Shown: piece by piece, positions 1 through 9,963 of the stretch
How positions within the stretch are numbered: position 1 is the stretch's first letter
Layout: the number at the start of each line of letters is the position of its first letter
From: Platerodrilus igneus
Taxonomy: Eukaryota > Arthropoda > Insecta > Coleoptera > Lycidae
Direction of reading: 5' to 3'
DNA length: 64,000 nt
Assembly: GCA_036346225.1 (NCBI GenBank)
Contig: JARFIW010000588.1
Coordinates: forward strand, 5,151,501-5,215,500
The notes under the pieces: generated by a model
What the model saw: the letters and a program-made list of their open reading frames with translations, nothing else
The model's database searches: none
What the model was told of the DNA's origin: nothing
Translations under genes and position numbers: made by a program

Positions 1-290
1 GAAGGATATGTGAGGAACCCTGTATGTGGAAACAATTAAAGGTCAGGAGAGATAGAATGATAGAGCACCAGTTAAGACATGGGGGACTATTTAGTAAGGT
101 CTTAGATTATAGACTACCAAAGAAAGTAGAGTAGGAAAACCTAGACCAGGCTATATTAGTCAAATTATTGGAGATTTAGGTTGTGAAGGGTATATAAACT
201 TTTTTAGACTAGCTCAGAATAGAAAAGAATTTAGAGCTGCATCAAATCGACCTTAAGTAAGTTCGAAAACAAAACAAAAAGATATATAAA
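1..290 (+). mobile_element. LINE 3'-end fragment (RTE-like)
   Basis: The segment resembles the 3' end of ORF2 of the LINE family that recurs through the window. It has the same order of words: the arginine/glycine basic patch (GKPRPGY-like), then LAQNRK near 210-230, then a stop. It is truncated at the window edge and carries stops and frameshifts, so it encodes nothing. It is more diverged than copies B-F and probably belongs to a sister subfamily. Confidence 0.6.
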
Positions 291-529
291 TAAACATCAG
301 TTAACTAAGTGTCACCATGGCATAACTCACAATTAGTTAGCGGTCTGGCATGTTGGTAGCGATTCGTTGCTTAAACCTAACCATAACATATAATTTAACA
401 CTTTTCCTTTTTTGAAGGAGATAACCAGGTTATAGTTCATTTCCTTATAAATGGGAATCATGTTAAACATGTTGAAGTTCTTTAACAACCATCAGGTTGC
501 TAATATCTATGTAGAGCCAGGTAGATAAG

Positions 530-690
530 AAAAGATAGAATAGTAAAGGAAGATCTAGACCAAGTTATATTAGTAAAATTGTTAGAAATGAAGGTTGTGA
601 AGGGCATGTAGAACTTTTTAGATTAGCACAGAATAGAAAAGAAGTTAGAGCTTCGTCAAACCGACCTTAAGTAAGATCGAAAACAAAATG
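530..690 (+). mobile_element. Second LINE 3'-end fragment
   Basis: This stretch repeats 120-256 with modest divergence: the same series of codons ending in a cgaccttaagtaag-type end, then an A-rich tract. It is therefore a second copy of the same LINE tail in the same orientation, only about 280 bp downstream of the first. This may be a tandem 3'-tail arrangement like the one seen in LINE copies C and F. Confidence 0.5.
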
Positions 691-696
691 ATGGAT

Positions 697-748
697 GGTC
701 AATGTAGTACCTTCGGGTGGAACATTGGAAAATCACGTATATGGTACG
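697..748 (+). mobile_element. 3' scrap of the tRNA-derived SINE
   Basis: The words taccttcgggtgga and cattggaaaatcac match the 3' end of the SINE seen complete at 32307-32605 (there on the minus strand). Only about 45-50 bp remain; the tRNA head is absent, as expected for a 5'-truncated copy. Confidence 0.5.
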
Positions 749-1248
749 AAATATGCTAGAGGTACTATTCCAGAAAAACTTTTCAAGGAAATGTAATTAT
801 AATTATAGTCAACGAACTGAACTGTAAGATAAACACTATTCTCTTTCTTCATAAATTATAAGACTATTGTGTTAGTGCAGCTGAAACTTGATATAATATT
901 AAAATGTAGCTTTCTAACTTCTCCTCCGTCTGCGTGTAACTATATGACTAGTTTTTATTTAACGCTTACAGACGATATTGAATTAATATAGGCTAGTAAC
1001 AACACTAAGAATCGGTCGTTATCCTCGACAGATTAAATATTTTCCGTAATTCTAATTTATTCACTTACTAGCTAAGAAAAAATAATTTTTTCCCCATTAG
1101 CTAAGATATAGACACAATATTTTTTTTACAAATAAAGCGTGGCAAATAGTGAAACTACAAATAGTTTATTCACTAACAGCTTTTTTTCTAGCTTTCTCTG
1201 ACAGTTATTAAAAGATCGGCTGAAACGCGACATTGTCTGTAATATCTA
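749..1248. other. AT-rich stretch, nothing recognised
   Basis: No open frame of note, no RNA gene and no repeat match elsewhere in the window was seen here. Confidence 0.4.
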
Positions 1249-1274
1249 TATTTAGAAGTAGGGCTGGGTCGGCG

Positions 1275-1478
1275 TATCGATATATCGATACGACCCCCGT
1301 ATCGACCCCCCCGATACAGCGAAAAATAAATATCGATATATCGATACTCGATATGTATCGATATGTATCGATATGTATCGATACGCATCGATACGTATCG
1401 ATACGCATCGATACGTATGGATACGTATCGATATTCGATATAGAATATGTATCGATATTCGATACGCAAAATCCTTTA
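1275..1478. repeat. CGATAC palindromic minisatellite, array 1
   Basis: Tandem, imperfect 10-12 bp units of the type cgatacgtat / cgatatgtat. Each unit is nearly its own reverse complement because ATCGAT and GTATAC-like words alternate, so the array is open in several frames on both strands. Those frames read as Ile/Asp/Thr/Tyr/Arg/Val-rich peptides and are artefacts of the repeat. Confidence 0.9.
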
Positions 1479-1491
1479 TCGGCCACCCCTA

Positions 1492-1493
<2 letters not shown>

Positions 1494-1531
<38 letters not shown>
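1494..1531. repeat. (AT)n microsatellite
   Basis: Uninterrupted alternating A and T directly after minisatellite array 1. Confidence 0.95.
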
Positions 1532-1535
<4 letters not shown>

Positions 1536-1620
1536 TTAAGATGAAATGAAAACCCAACTTTGTATTTAAAGTTGAATTACCATTTCAAATCGAACTAGTA
1601 ATTGAAAACCACTAAAGAAC

Positions 1621-1693
1621 AGCTACAGCAGGATTTGAACCTGCAACCTCTGATTCTCCGGATCAGTGCTCTAACCAATTGAGCTATCTAGCC
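1621..1693 (-). tRNA. tRNA-like gene inside the insertion, anticodon loop atypical
   Basis: Read on the minus strand this folds as a cloverleaf: 7-bp acceptor (GGCTAGA with TGTAGCT; one G-G mismatch and one G-T pair), D-stem GCTC/GAGC, anticodon stem CTGAT/ATCAG, variable loop AGGTT, T-stem GCAGG/CCTGC with loop TTCAAAT. The internal promoter boxes are good: TAGCTCAATTGG (A) and GGTTCAAATCC (B). The 7-nt anticodon loop is CCGGAGA, which would place GGA (Ser) at 34-36. But position 33 is C instead of the near-universal T, and there is no long class II arm as tRNA-Ser requires. It is therefore probably a tRNA pseudogene or a tRNA-derived head carried by the element. Confidence 0.6.
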
Positions 1694-2000
1694 TAATTGT
1701 TTAGATGATGTTATACTTAATACTACTGAAGCTTGGCCCTTGTTAATGATTTTCAATTACGTCTTGCATTTAAGGAAATTGAATCTAGTTATATACATAA
1801 TTCATGTACTAATAACTTGATCATCCCATTTTGCAACGTTCGGAATAATACAAACATGTAATTATATTATTATTAATAGGAAGAATAATCCACATTTGGA
1901 ATGCAAATGAATGCTTGATATATATTAATAGTTATTAAGATCTTAATAACTATTAATATATATCAACATTCATTCATTCAAATGATTATTCTTCTGATTA

Positions 2001-2003
<3 letters not shown>

Positions 2004-2049
<46 letters not shown>
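2004..2049. repeat. (TA)n microsatellite
   Basis: Alternating T and A between the tRNA-like gene and minisatellite array 2. Confidence 0.95.
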
Positions 2050-2053
<4 letters not shown>

Positions 2054-2171
2054 GTCACAAATATTAAACTTGAAACTTTAATTATTTTGATAACAAACAA
2101 TCTTAAGTGAAAGATCGAATTGTTAGTAAATACATTATTTTATAACGATTTTATTCTCAAAGAAAGAGTAG

Positions 2172-2555
2172 ATAAATTATCGATGCGTATCGATTCGTAC
2201 CGATACGTATCGCTAAGTCTCGATATGTATACTTAATCTACACATCTAAACGTTCCAATACGAATCGCTATATATATATATATATCCATACGTAGCGATA
2301 CGTATAGATGCGTATCGATACGTATCGATACGCATCGATACAAATCGATACGTATCGATACGCACCGATACGCTTCGATACGAATCGATACGTATCGATA
2401 TGTATCGATACGCACCGATACACATCGATACATATCGATACGCATCGATACATATCGATACGCATCGATACGTATCGATATATATCGATATTCGATATAT
2501 CGATACATATCGATATAGAATATGTATCGATATTCGATACGCAAAATCCCGTATC
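2172..2555. repeat. CGATAC palindromic minisatellite, array 2
   Basis: A longer array of the same 10-12 bp unit as 1275-1478. It ends in the same words (tatcgatattcgatacgcaaaatcc) just before the CCCAGCCC end of the element. The two arrays probably derive from one element type. Confidence 0.9.
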
Positions 2556-2576
2556 GCCCAGCCCTATTTAGAAGTA

Positions 2577-3214
2577 TCTTAAAAAGCTATATTTATTTTC
2601 TATCTGGCATGTAGTACTATCGCAATGTTTTCTGTTTAGCATAACATGTATTGCGGTTAAATAATTGCTAACAACAATGAGTTGTATGATTTAGTTCAAC
2701 TTTTGGGTAGATGAGTCATGATAAAGTTTCTGTGGAATTAAGGAATTTCATTGCAGTATAAATCTTTCCTAATTAACACATCACACCTTGTGAATGTATA
2801 TGATTCCGCTTCTAGCTATAAAGCAATTTAACAGGTTTTGCACAAGGTTCTGTATTAAGTCTAAAACTATTTCTAATTTTCATACACGATATCACAGAAC
2901 TGAATATAATTTGGTCTAATTGTTAATAATTTCTGTATAACCTACAGCAATACTGAATCAGGTTACGCACAGGTATGAGTAACAAACACTAGGATTATTT
3001 ACCGAAAAGGCTAGGCGTGACTCAATCGTTTTTCTACAAACAGTATTTTCTACAAACAATATTACAAGTTATTATGAGTTGAATTTACGACCCATTATTA
3101 ATATAACAATGTTATTTTACAGTAAAAGTTCAAAATTTCTTGCCATGCATATTATCAGTTCGATAAAATAGCTAACTCACTGCGTCATTCTGGATTTTAT
3201 AGATAATCCACAAA
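2577..3214. other. AT-rich stretch, nothing recognised
   Basis: No supported gene or repeat. It separates the minisatellite element from LINE copy B. Confidence 0.4.
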
Positions 3215-3539
3215 AATTTAAGAATTCCAAGAATGAGACAGGCAAAAAGAAGTACCAGACTAAGACAGGTCTTCAAAAGAGGGCAGTGGCTCTTTCGGTA
3301 CTTAAATTGGCAGAGATCATAAGGGTCGGTATAGCAGTCTAAGACACACTACCGCGATGTGGTAGGCAACGGGAAACCACCACATTACCTCCCAAGTACA
3401 CGGCGTACTTAAATTGTTATTAAAGATGATGACAACCTCTGGGGTAAAACATTCCAGAGTCCCCCATTTGGATCTCCGGAAGGGGCCTACTTCGGAAGAT
3501 GCGATTGGAAAGTTCAGAATAAGAGTCGGTAACATTTTG

Positions 3540-4290
3540 CGAGTCAGAGTGTGGAATGTTAGAAGTATGAAGTAAGTAGGTAAGCTAAAGGACCTGAAAA
3601 TCGAAATGAATAGGTTAGCACTAGACATAGTAGGGATCAGCGATGTTAGGTGGGCAGAGGCGGGTGATTTTTGGAATGGAGACTTGAAAGTAATTCATGC
3701 AGGAGTAGAGGAAGGAAATTCGGGTGTGAGAATAGTTATGCGAAAAAATATGGGACACTGTGTAGGAAATTACTTACAAAAGAACGAAAGAGTACTCATG
3801 GTTAGATTATAATCTAAACTGGTAGATACAGTACTAATATCAGTATACATACCCACCTCTAGCTACAGTGACGAAGAGGTAGAAGCGAACTACAAAGGCA
3901 TCGAAGACATACTAAGATTCGTAAAAAAACATGAAAGTTTAATAATAACAGGGGATTTTAATACAGTGAAAGGCAAGGATAGGGAAGGAGCGGTAGTATA
4001 GGTATATTGAGTTTACGCACGAGAAACGACTGGGGAAAAAGGCTGAGAAAATTTTACGACAAGAACAATTTAATCATCATAAACACATTATTTCAACATC
4101 ATGCTAGAAGACGATATATGTGGAAGATGCCAGGAAATATAGGAAGATATCAAATACATTACATTCTTGTTAGACAACGGTTTAGGAATCAAGTAAAAGA
4201 CTGTTAAAGCTACTCAGAGGCAGATATGGATACTGACCACAGCGTCGTAATTATGAAGGCCGCACTTAAATTTAAAAATTTGAAGAAAAA
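3540..4290 (+). pseudogene. LINE B endonuclease domain, broken
   Basis: Reading through several frames, the exonuclease-endonuclease-phosphatase motifs are visible. NVRSMK (here followed by a stop) lies near 3555, GISDVRW near 3630, a GDFN-like ITGDFNTV near 3950, the basic QIDYILVRQRFR counterpart near 4150, and a D-x-D-H word near 4225. This domain nicks the target DNA to prime reverse transcription. Stops at about 3576, 3812 and 4206 and a frame change near 3980 prevent translation. The longest open pieces are 3606-3812 and 4007-4207. Confidence 0.7.
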
Positions 4291-4791
4291 CTGAAAAAGG
4301 CACTTTGACTTTGAGAAACTAAAAGATAAAGATATTCAAGAAATATTCGATAAAAAGTCAAATGAATTGCTAAAAGATATCGGGAAAATTTCTGATACCA
4401 AGGAAGTAGAATCAGAATGGAATAACATTAAATCCAGCTTAGAAATGGCGGCCTGAGATATTCTGGGGTATACATAAAAAGAAAATAAGAAACCATGGAT
4501 AACAAAGGATATTCTGAATTTAATAGAAGAAAGACAAAAATACAAAAATAAATCAGACGAAACAGGAAAACAGAGATACAAAGCCATAAAATGGGAAATT
4601 ATTCGCAAATGCAGGAAAGCTAAAGAACAATGGATTGATGAGTGCAAAGAGATACAAACTAAGATGGAAGTAGGAAAGATAGACGAAGTATACAAACTAA
4701 TTAGAATCAATTTTAGGGATATAAAACCGTATGGCAAATATAAGGGGCTCGGGAGAACACGCCTTTATAGAAAATGTAGGGAAGTGGTTAA

Positions 4792-5660
4792 ATGGCAAAA
4801 TATATATACACTTTATATGCAGGAGAGGAACTAACAGCATTAGAACAAGAATCAGACATTGAAAATGATGACTTGGGATATCCTATACTAAGCGATGAGT
4901 TTGAATTAGTATTAAAGGGTCTGAAAAATGGTAAGGCGCCGGGTACAGATAAGGTGCAAGTAGAAACTCTAAAAGCCGCTGGACAAGCAGTAACAGAACG
5001 TCTGTTCCAACTTGTAAGCTATATGTGTGAAACAGGCGAGATACGTAACATCATAGTAACTATACCAAAAAAAAAAAGGCGCAGGTAGATGTGAAAATTT
5101 TTCAACAATAAATTTGACAGCACGCGTATCAAAAATATTAACTAGAATTGTACAAAGACGAATGGAAAAACGAGCTGAAGAAATACTAGAAGAAGATCAA
5201 TTTGGGTTTAGGTAAAACAGGGGAACGCGGGAGGCTATTTTACCTCAAAAAGATTGGAATGAGTTATAGGAATAGACGAATAGTACATAGCTGATACAAA
5301 GAGCAAATAGCAGTAGTAGAATTAGAGCAGAAACGTAGAGAAGTAAACATTAGAAAAAGGATGAGATAGGACTGCGCTCTATCCTCATTAATTTTTAACT
5401 TGTACATTGAAGAGGCAATGAATACTGTTAGATTCAGGAAGGCATTTGGAATTACTATGCAAGGAAAAAAAATTGATATGCTTAGATTTGCAGATGACAT
5501 AGCGGTATTAGCGTCTAGCAAGGAAGAGTTAGAAAATGCTCTTAATAAAATGGAAACGGTTCTAACAGGTAGATACGGGAGGAACATTAACAAAAATAAA
5601 ACTAAAGTACTGGTATGCAAAGGAGGGGAAATAAATAAACAACAAGAATACGTATAGGTA
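4792..5660 (+). pseudogene. LINE B reverse transcriptase domain, broken
   Basis: Two open pieces cover the palm and fingers. One is 4792-5088 with GLKNGKAPGTDK, the start of the RT fold. The other is 5400-5657 with FNLYIEEAMN and LRFADDIAVLASS, where FADD is the catalytic motif C. Between them the frame is lost: an A-run near 5070-5080 (a string of lysine codons) shifts frame, and part of the motif A region is deleted after about 5235, where the text jumps to the motif B side. The LINE then continues without an open frame to 5895. Confidence 0.7.
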
Positions 5661-5895
5661 ACAAGAACTTACAATAGCTTAAGGATTTCTGCTACCTAGG
5701 AAGCCAAATAACGCAAGATGAGAAAAGCGCAAAAGATATAAAACAAAGATTAGCACAAGAATGTGCTACATTTAACAAGAAAAAGCAACTACTCTGTTCA
5801 AAGACAACAAACATAGCAACAAGGAAAAGATTGCTTAAAACATTTGTGTGGAGCACAGCAATGTACGGCTATGAAGCCTGGACAGTGGGAGAAGG

Positions 5896-6330
5896 TTTCG
5901 CTGCTTGTTGGATACCGGTAGTGTAACTTCATTTATTACTCAACAATGTGTTAAACGTTTAGGTTTAATACCTACCCCGTTACCTCTTACCCTTAACGAG
6001 CTTGGCTCTATGCAGACCGTGGCTACTCACGACGCTGTTTCTGTCTTTATTAATCCAGTGAACCAAACGAATCATTTTTTAACATTGACGCAATAGTTCT
6101 ACATAAGATATGTGAAAACTTGCATACTACTTGCGTTTTTGGATATATTTTAATGGGATCGATTCCCGCGTCAAACATCACGCAAGTTACCGCTTTATTT
6201 TGCTCTACGGACCAAGTACCCTTCCTGGAAAAGTGTTTTCAAATTTTGGGAGGTCAATTCACTTCACGACGTCGAAATCCTTTCAGTAGCGGAAAAGAAA
6301 GCTGAAATTAGTAGACCATTATTGGGAATA
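5896..6330 (+). pseudogene. BEL/Pao protease and pre-RT fragment
   Basis: The frame opens with CLLDTGSVTSFITQQC, an aspartyl-protease active site (DTG) followed by the C-x-K-R-L-G-L word typical of BEL/Pao retroelements. After a stop, VFGYILMGSIP at about 6130-6170 matches the conserved FGWILTG-like word that precedes RT in this superfamily. FLEKCFQIL follows. There is no LTR, no RT and no upstream gag here, so this is an internal scrap. It abuts LINE B exactly, suggesting a deletion or illegitimate joining rather than a clean insertion. Confidence 0.65.
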
Positions 6331-6535
6331 TGACAACCTCATTTCCTCCAGAATCCCTCATTTCTTCACTCATCTGGACCAATTTACATGTAAATTCCCA
6401 TAAGGAAGAAATGAGGAGATGAATCTCCGCCTTGCTCCGCCTTGCTCTCCGCCTTACTCGGACACCCCCCAAACCATTTTGATTACGTCACACCCGCATT
6501 CTTTCCACCCGCGAGATAAATCTTTCTCCACATTT
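6331..6535. other. Short non-coding stretch
   Basis: Contains a local duplication of ctccgccttgct-type words near 6425-6455. No gene seen. Confidence 0.4.
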
Positions 6536-7230
6536 CCACCCACGAGATAAATGTACATTGTTTTGTATCAATTAATTTTAGATTTTTCTCAGCTATCCGA
6601 ATCTCTAAGAATTTTTTAGATTGCATCACCCCCCAGGGAGCTACCCTCATTTTAAGATTTTTTTACCGCTAACATTCTGAACCAAAATAGTTTTCTTCGT
6701 CTAACCAATGCATCTTTCGAGATAAACTTATCTTGTTTGGTATCAATTAACATTAGATTTTTCTCAGCTACCCTAATCTCTGGGAATTTTTTAGATTGCA
6801 TCATCCCCCAGAGAGCTACCTTGATTTTAAGATTTCTTACCTGTTGCGATTTTCGACCGTCCTTAAACATTTTTTTAGTCATGCGATACATTAAATTAGT
6901 CTAAAATTTTACGCAGAATTCGAATCAGCAAACAGATTTAAAATCGAACTACTCCTTACAAAGTTACACACATACCTTCTAGCGAGCATACCGCGAAACT
7001 CCCTTTTAATGTCACACCACACTTTCTATCTTGTTTAGCTCATCTTTCGAGATAAATGTACTTTGTTTGGTATCAATTAATATTAGAATTTTTTCATCTA
7101 CCCAAATCTCTTTAAATTTTTTACATAGCACCATCCCCCAGAGAGCTACCCCAATTTTAAGATTTTTTGCTGGTAGCGATTTCTGACCGTCCTTATAAAT
7201 TTTTTAGTCATGAAATACATCAAACTAACC
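6536..7230. repeat. Three degenerate direct repeat units
   Basis: The block gagataaatgtac-ttgtttggtatcaatta ... gagagctaccc-attttaagattttt occurs at about 6540, 6715 and 7045. Units 2 and 3 also share the continuation gaccgtcctta-a-attttttagtcatg. Spacing is irregular (about 175 and 330 bp), so these are diverged tandem copies with insertions or deletions. They lie downstream of the zinc-finger ORF (7460-8238, minus strand) and could be part of the same element. Confidence 0.65.
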
Positions 7231-7459
7231 TAGAATTTTATGTAGAATCCGAATCTGTACATAGATTTAAAATAGGACCACCCCTTACCATTTTACACAC
7301 ACCCTCTAAATTATAAATTTCCTGCAGCTCATTCCTAAAAGAAAATCTAAAAACCATTCTTAAAACTGTTTATTACAGACAATTTTTACTAATACAGTTT
7401 AAATTTTGTAAACCACATTTCTAAATACATATTCACAATTTTTATTCTTAACCTAGAAC

Positions 7460-8238
7460 TTATATCGGCTTATACTTATTAATATTTATTTCTAAATAGA
7501 GCACCTTTTTCAAAGACCAACCGGACCCACATGTTTCAAATTCTTCTGATTTTGTTCTTATGGTTTCGCTTAAGACCTCGTACATATTTTCCAGATTACT
7601 AGAAGACGTTATAACCACATTTTTTGTGTTAAAGGATTTCACATCGGTAGTCTCTTCCCCCATTTTGGTGTAAACGCCGTAGAGTTCGCAATAGACTTTT
7701 ATTGCTGTATGTTGTATTCTTTTTTCATTAATTAATCGAATAAATCGCTCTTTCTGCTTCCAAAGAAACTCGGACACTCCATCGTCGACACTGGCGTTCT
7801 TTATGCGATAGCTAGCCATACGATTGTTAAACGCTGTGCTAATCATTTCTACACCATCGTCGCTAGTAGCGGTAATTGATGCATTTTTATGTCTGTTGCT
7901 CCTTAGGTGTGCGGCATACGTAGTTTTTTCCATTTCGAAATCGCATACTTTACACATAATTCGTGGTTGTTTCGTACAAGACCTTTTAACAGCTGGCGGA
8001 GCTGAACGTTTACTGCTTAATGACATACCGTGCTGTTTTTCCTTGTGTCGCTGTAAGCTATTCTCGTAAAAGCGATACCGCAAAGCCCACAGTTTAAGTA
8101 CTTTGCTGCGGACGGATGTATAAGCTTAACCGTGGACGATGTTACACCACGACATTTGTTCTGATGCCGTTTGAGAGCATTTTTCCAGGTATAGGAAGCA
8201 TCGCACGAGTCGCATTTAAAAACGTTTACAGGTACCAT
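7460..8238 (-). pseudogene. Zinc-finger protein of a DNA-polymerase-bearing mobile element, frameshifted
   Basis: The N-terminal piece starts at the ATG of 8238 (MVPVNVFKC) and has one C-x2-C-x12-H-x4-C finger. The second finger is cut by a one-base frameshift near 8075-8081: C-x2-C lies before it and H-x4-H after it. The second piece (to 7460) has a third finger, MCKVCDF... H-x5-H, then a roughly 130-residue domain with FNNRMASYRI, DVKSFNTKN and GSGWSLKKVLYLEININ. From memory this domain sits N-terminal to a family B DNA polymerase in Polinton/Maverick- or adinto-like elements of insects. No polymerase, integrase or capsid gene follows, and the frame stops right after the NINKYKP word where relatives continue. 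Nuclear DNA relic; function not claimed. Confidence 0.5.
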
Positions 8239-8262
8239 TTTAGTACAAAACAAAATCCGCAC

Positions 8263-8835
8263 TATAAGACTTTGGTTAAACTTGTAAGCAAACTAACTTA
8301 TAACTAAAAAGCTTACTCTAGCGTACCTGATTTATGTTCCCTATAGAATGCATACCGAAGGTTTCCGAAGACGGTCGAACGATGTTGAGGATTCAGCGGG
8401 AACTAAATGACGTCATAATCCTTGCTGCTCGTCCAGTACATTTAGCACCAATGCATGCACCCGGTTCGCATCGTCGTTGGTTCGAATGCAGTTAGTAGAA
8501 ACACCGGAAAACGTCTTCCATGTTATACGGATCAACAATTGCATTGCGTGCATATTAAAAAATCCAAAAGGGTGGTAGCACACGCACACAAATTGGTTAC
8601 AAGTCGTGCTGTAGAAGATGCAGTGCTACTATAAACAAAAACTCAATAAAATACTTTAAACCTTTACTAAGGGAATACCAAACTTGTTGTCTACAGAATA
8701 CTTACTAATAAAACAATTTAATTTTAAATAACTTCTACGTCATATTTTAGGAAATGGGAGGCTTGAATATTTTCTAAATGAATCACCAAGCGAAAGTATA
8801 TGCTTAGCAGCATTTAAATTAACCATTAATCCCTT
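8263..8835. other. Non-coding stretch before LINE C
   Basis: Somewhat GC-richer than its surroundings around 8330-8560, possibly the upstream region of the zinc-finger relic. A ggttcgaatgca word near 8490 is box-B-like but no tRNA fold accompanies it. Confidence 0.35.
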
Positions 8836-8870
8836 TAGTCCCTCATTCGGATCTCCGGGAGGGGACTACT

Positions 8871-9720
8871 TTGAAGGATGGAATCGAAAAGTTAAGAATA
8901 AGAGTAGTGAACATTTTGCGAGTCGGAGCGTGGAATGTTAGAAGTATGAAACAAATAAGTAAGCTAGAGAACCTAAAAATCGAAATCAATAGGTTATCAC
9001 TAAACATAGTAGGGATCAGCGAAGTGCGGTGGCCAGAGGCGAGGGAATTTTTGGAGTGGAGACTTCAAGGTGATCCATACAGGAACAGAGAAAGGAAATT
9101 TGGGTGTGGGGATAGTTATGCGGAAAAAGTTAGGATACTGTGTAGAAAATTACTTACAAAAGAACGAAAGAGTACTCATGGTTAGATTAGAATCTACACC
9201 GGTAAACACAATAATAACACAAGTATACATGCCCACCTCTAGCTACAGTGACGAAGAGGTAGAAGCGATCTACAAAGATATCGAAGACCTATTAAGATAC
9301 GTATAAGGACATGAAAATTTAATAATTACGGGGGAGGGTAGGGAAGGAGCGGTAGTAGGCTTATTTGGTTTACGCACGAGAAACGACAGGGGAAATAGGC
9401 TAGTAGAATTTTGCGACAAAAACAATTTAACCATCACAAATATATTATTTCAACATCATGCTAGAAGACGATATAGGTGGAAGATGCAAGGAGATATAGG
9501 AAGATATCAAATAGATTATATTCTTGTTAGACAACGGAATAAAGTAAAAGACTGTAGAAGCTACCCAGAAGCAGATATAGACACTGACCATAGTACCGTA
9601 ATTATGAAGCCCGCACTTAAATTAAAAAATTTGAAAAAAAGAAACGGAAAAAGGCACTTGGACTTAGAGAAACTAAAAGATAAACATATTAAAGAAAGAT
9701 TCGAAAAAAAAGTCAAATGA
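8871..9720 (+). pseudogene. LINE C endonuclease domain, broken
   Basis: The open piece 8871-9185 contains VGAWNVRSMKQ (the AP-endonuclease N motif) and VGISEVRW (the catalytic E). The next frame (9070-9306) continues with GVGIVMRKKLG, VYMPTSSYSDEEVEA. After a deletion that removes the GDFN aspartate near 9335, 9484-9720 contains DIGRYQIDYILVRQR and the D-T-D-H word. One frameshift near 9075 and loss of the GDFN box make the nuclease inactive. The domain would cut target DNA for reverse transcription. Confidence 0.75.
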
Positions 9721-9963
9721 ATTGCTCAAAAATATCGGGAATCTGATACTAAGGAAGTAGAAACAGAATGGAATAACATTAAATCCAGCCTAGACATGGC
9801 GGACAGAAATATTCTGGGAAATACACAAAAAGAAAATAAGAAACCATGGATAACAAAGGATATCCTGAATTTAATAGAAGAAAAACGAAAATACAAAACT
9901 AAATCAGACGAAACAGGAACACAGAGATACAAAGCCATAAAATAGGAAATTATTCGCAAATGC

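Larger units (their letters stand above)
1261..2564. mobile_element. Insertion with GGGCTGGG ends and 12-bp target duplication
   Basis: The outer ends are inverted (GGGCTGGG at 1261, CCCAGCCC ending at 2564). The 12-mer TATTTAGAAGTA lies directly outside each end, at 1249-1260 and 2565-2576, as an exact direct repeat. That is the signature of a single insertion event. Inside are two palindromic CGATAC minisatellites, two (AT)n tracts and a tRNA-like gene; there is no transposase. A 12-bp duplication is long for hAT-type elements (8 bp). It could be a non-autonomous DNA element of another superfamily, or two neighbouring elements fused, because a second possible element end (cggccacccct) lies near 1480-1490. 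Confidence 0.6.
3215..5895 (+). mobile_element. LINE copy B (RTE-like), 3' truncated
   Basis: A non-LTR retrotransposon with a 5' leader (3215-3540, shared with copies D, E and F), an AP-type endonuclease region and a reverse transcriptase region. It ends abruptly at about 5895, inside the YGCEAWT-like C-terminal region, where a BEL/Pao protease fragment begins. The family has a single ORF in the order EN then RT, and the C-terminal words (ALYGCEAWT, YRRMMKISWTDK in better copies) resemble RTE/BovB-type elements. Clade placement is from remembered motifs. Several stops and frameshifts make it dead. Confidence 0.8.

Noticed and set aside
1621..1693. Bacterial or organellar origin of the tRNA-like gene
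   Set aside because: No other prokaryotic or mitochondrial sequence surrounds it, and it sits within a eukaryotic mobile element.
1275..2555. Regular repeats as a possible CRISPR array
   Set aside because: Units are contiguous with no spacers, and the surrounding DNA is eukaryotic.
1188..2582. Seven overlapping open frames on both strands in the minisatellites
   Set aside because: They are translations of a palindromic 10-12 bp tandem repeat lacking stops, with no codon or domain signal.
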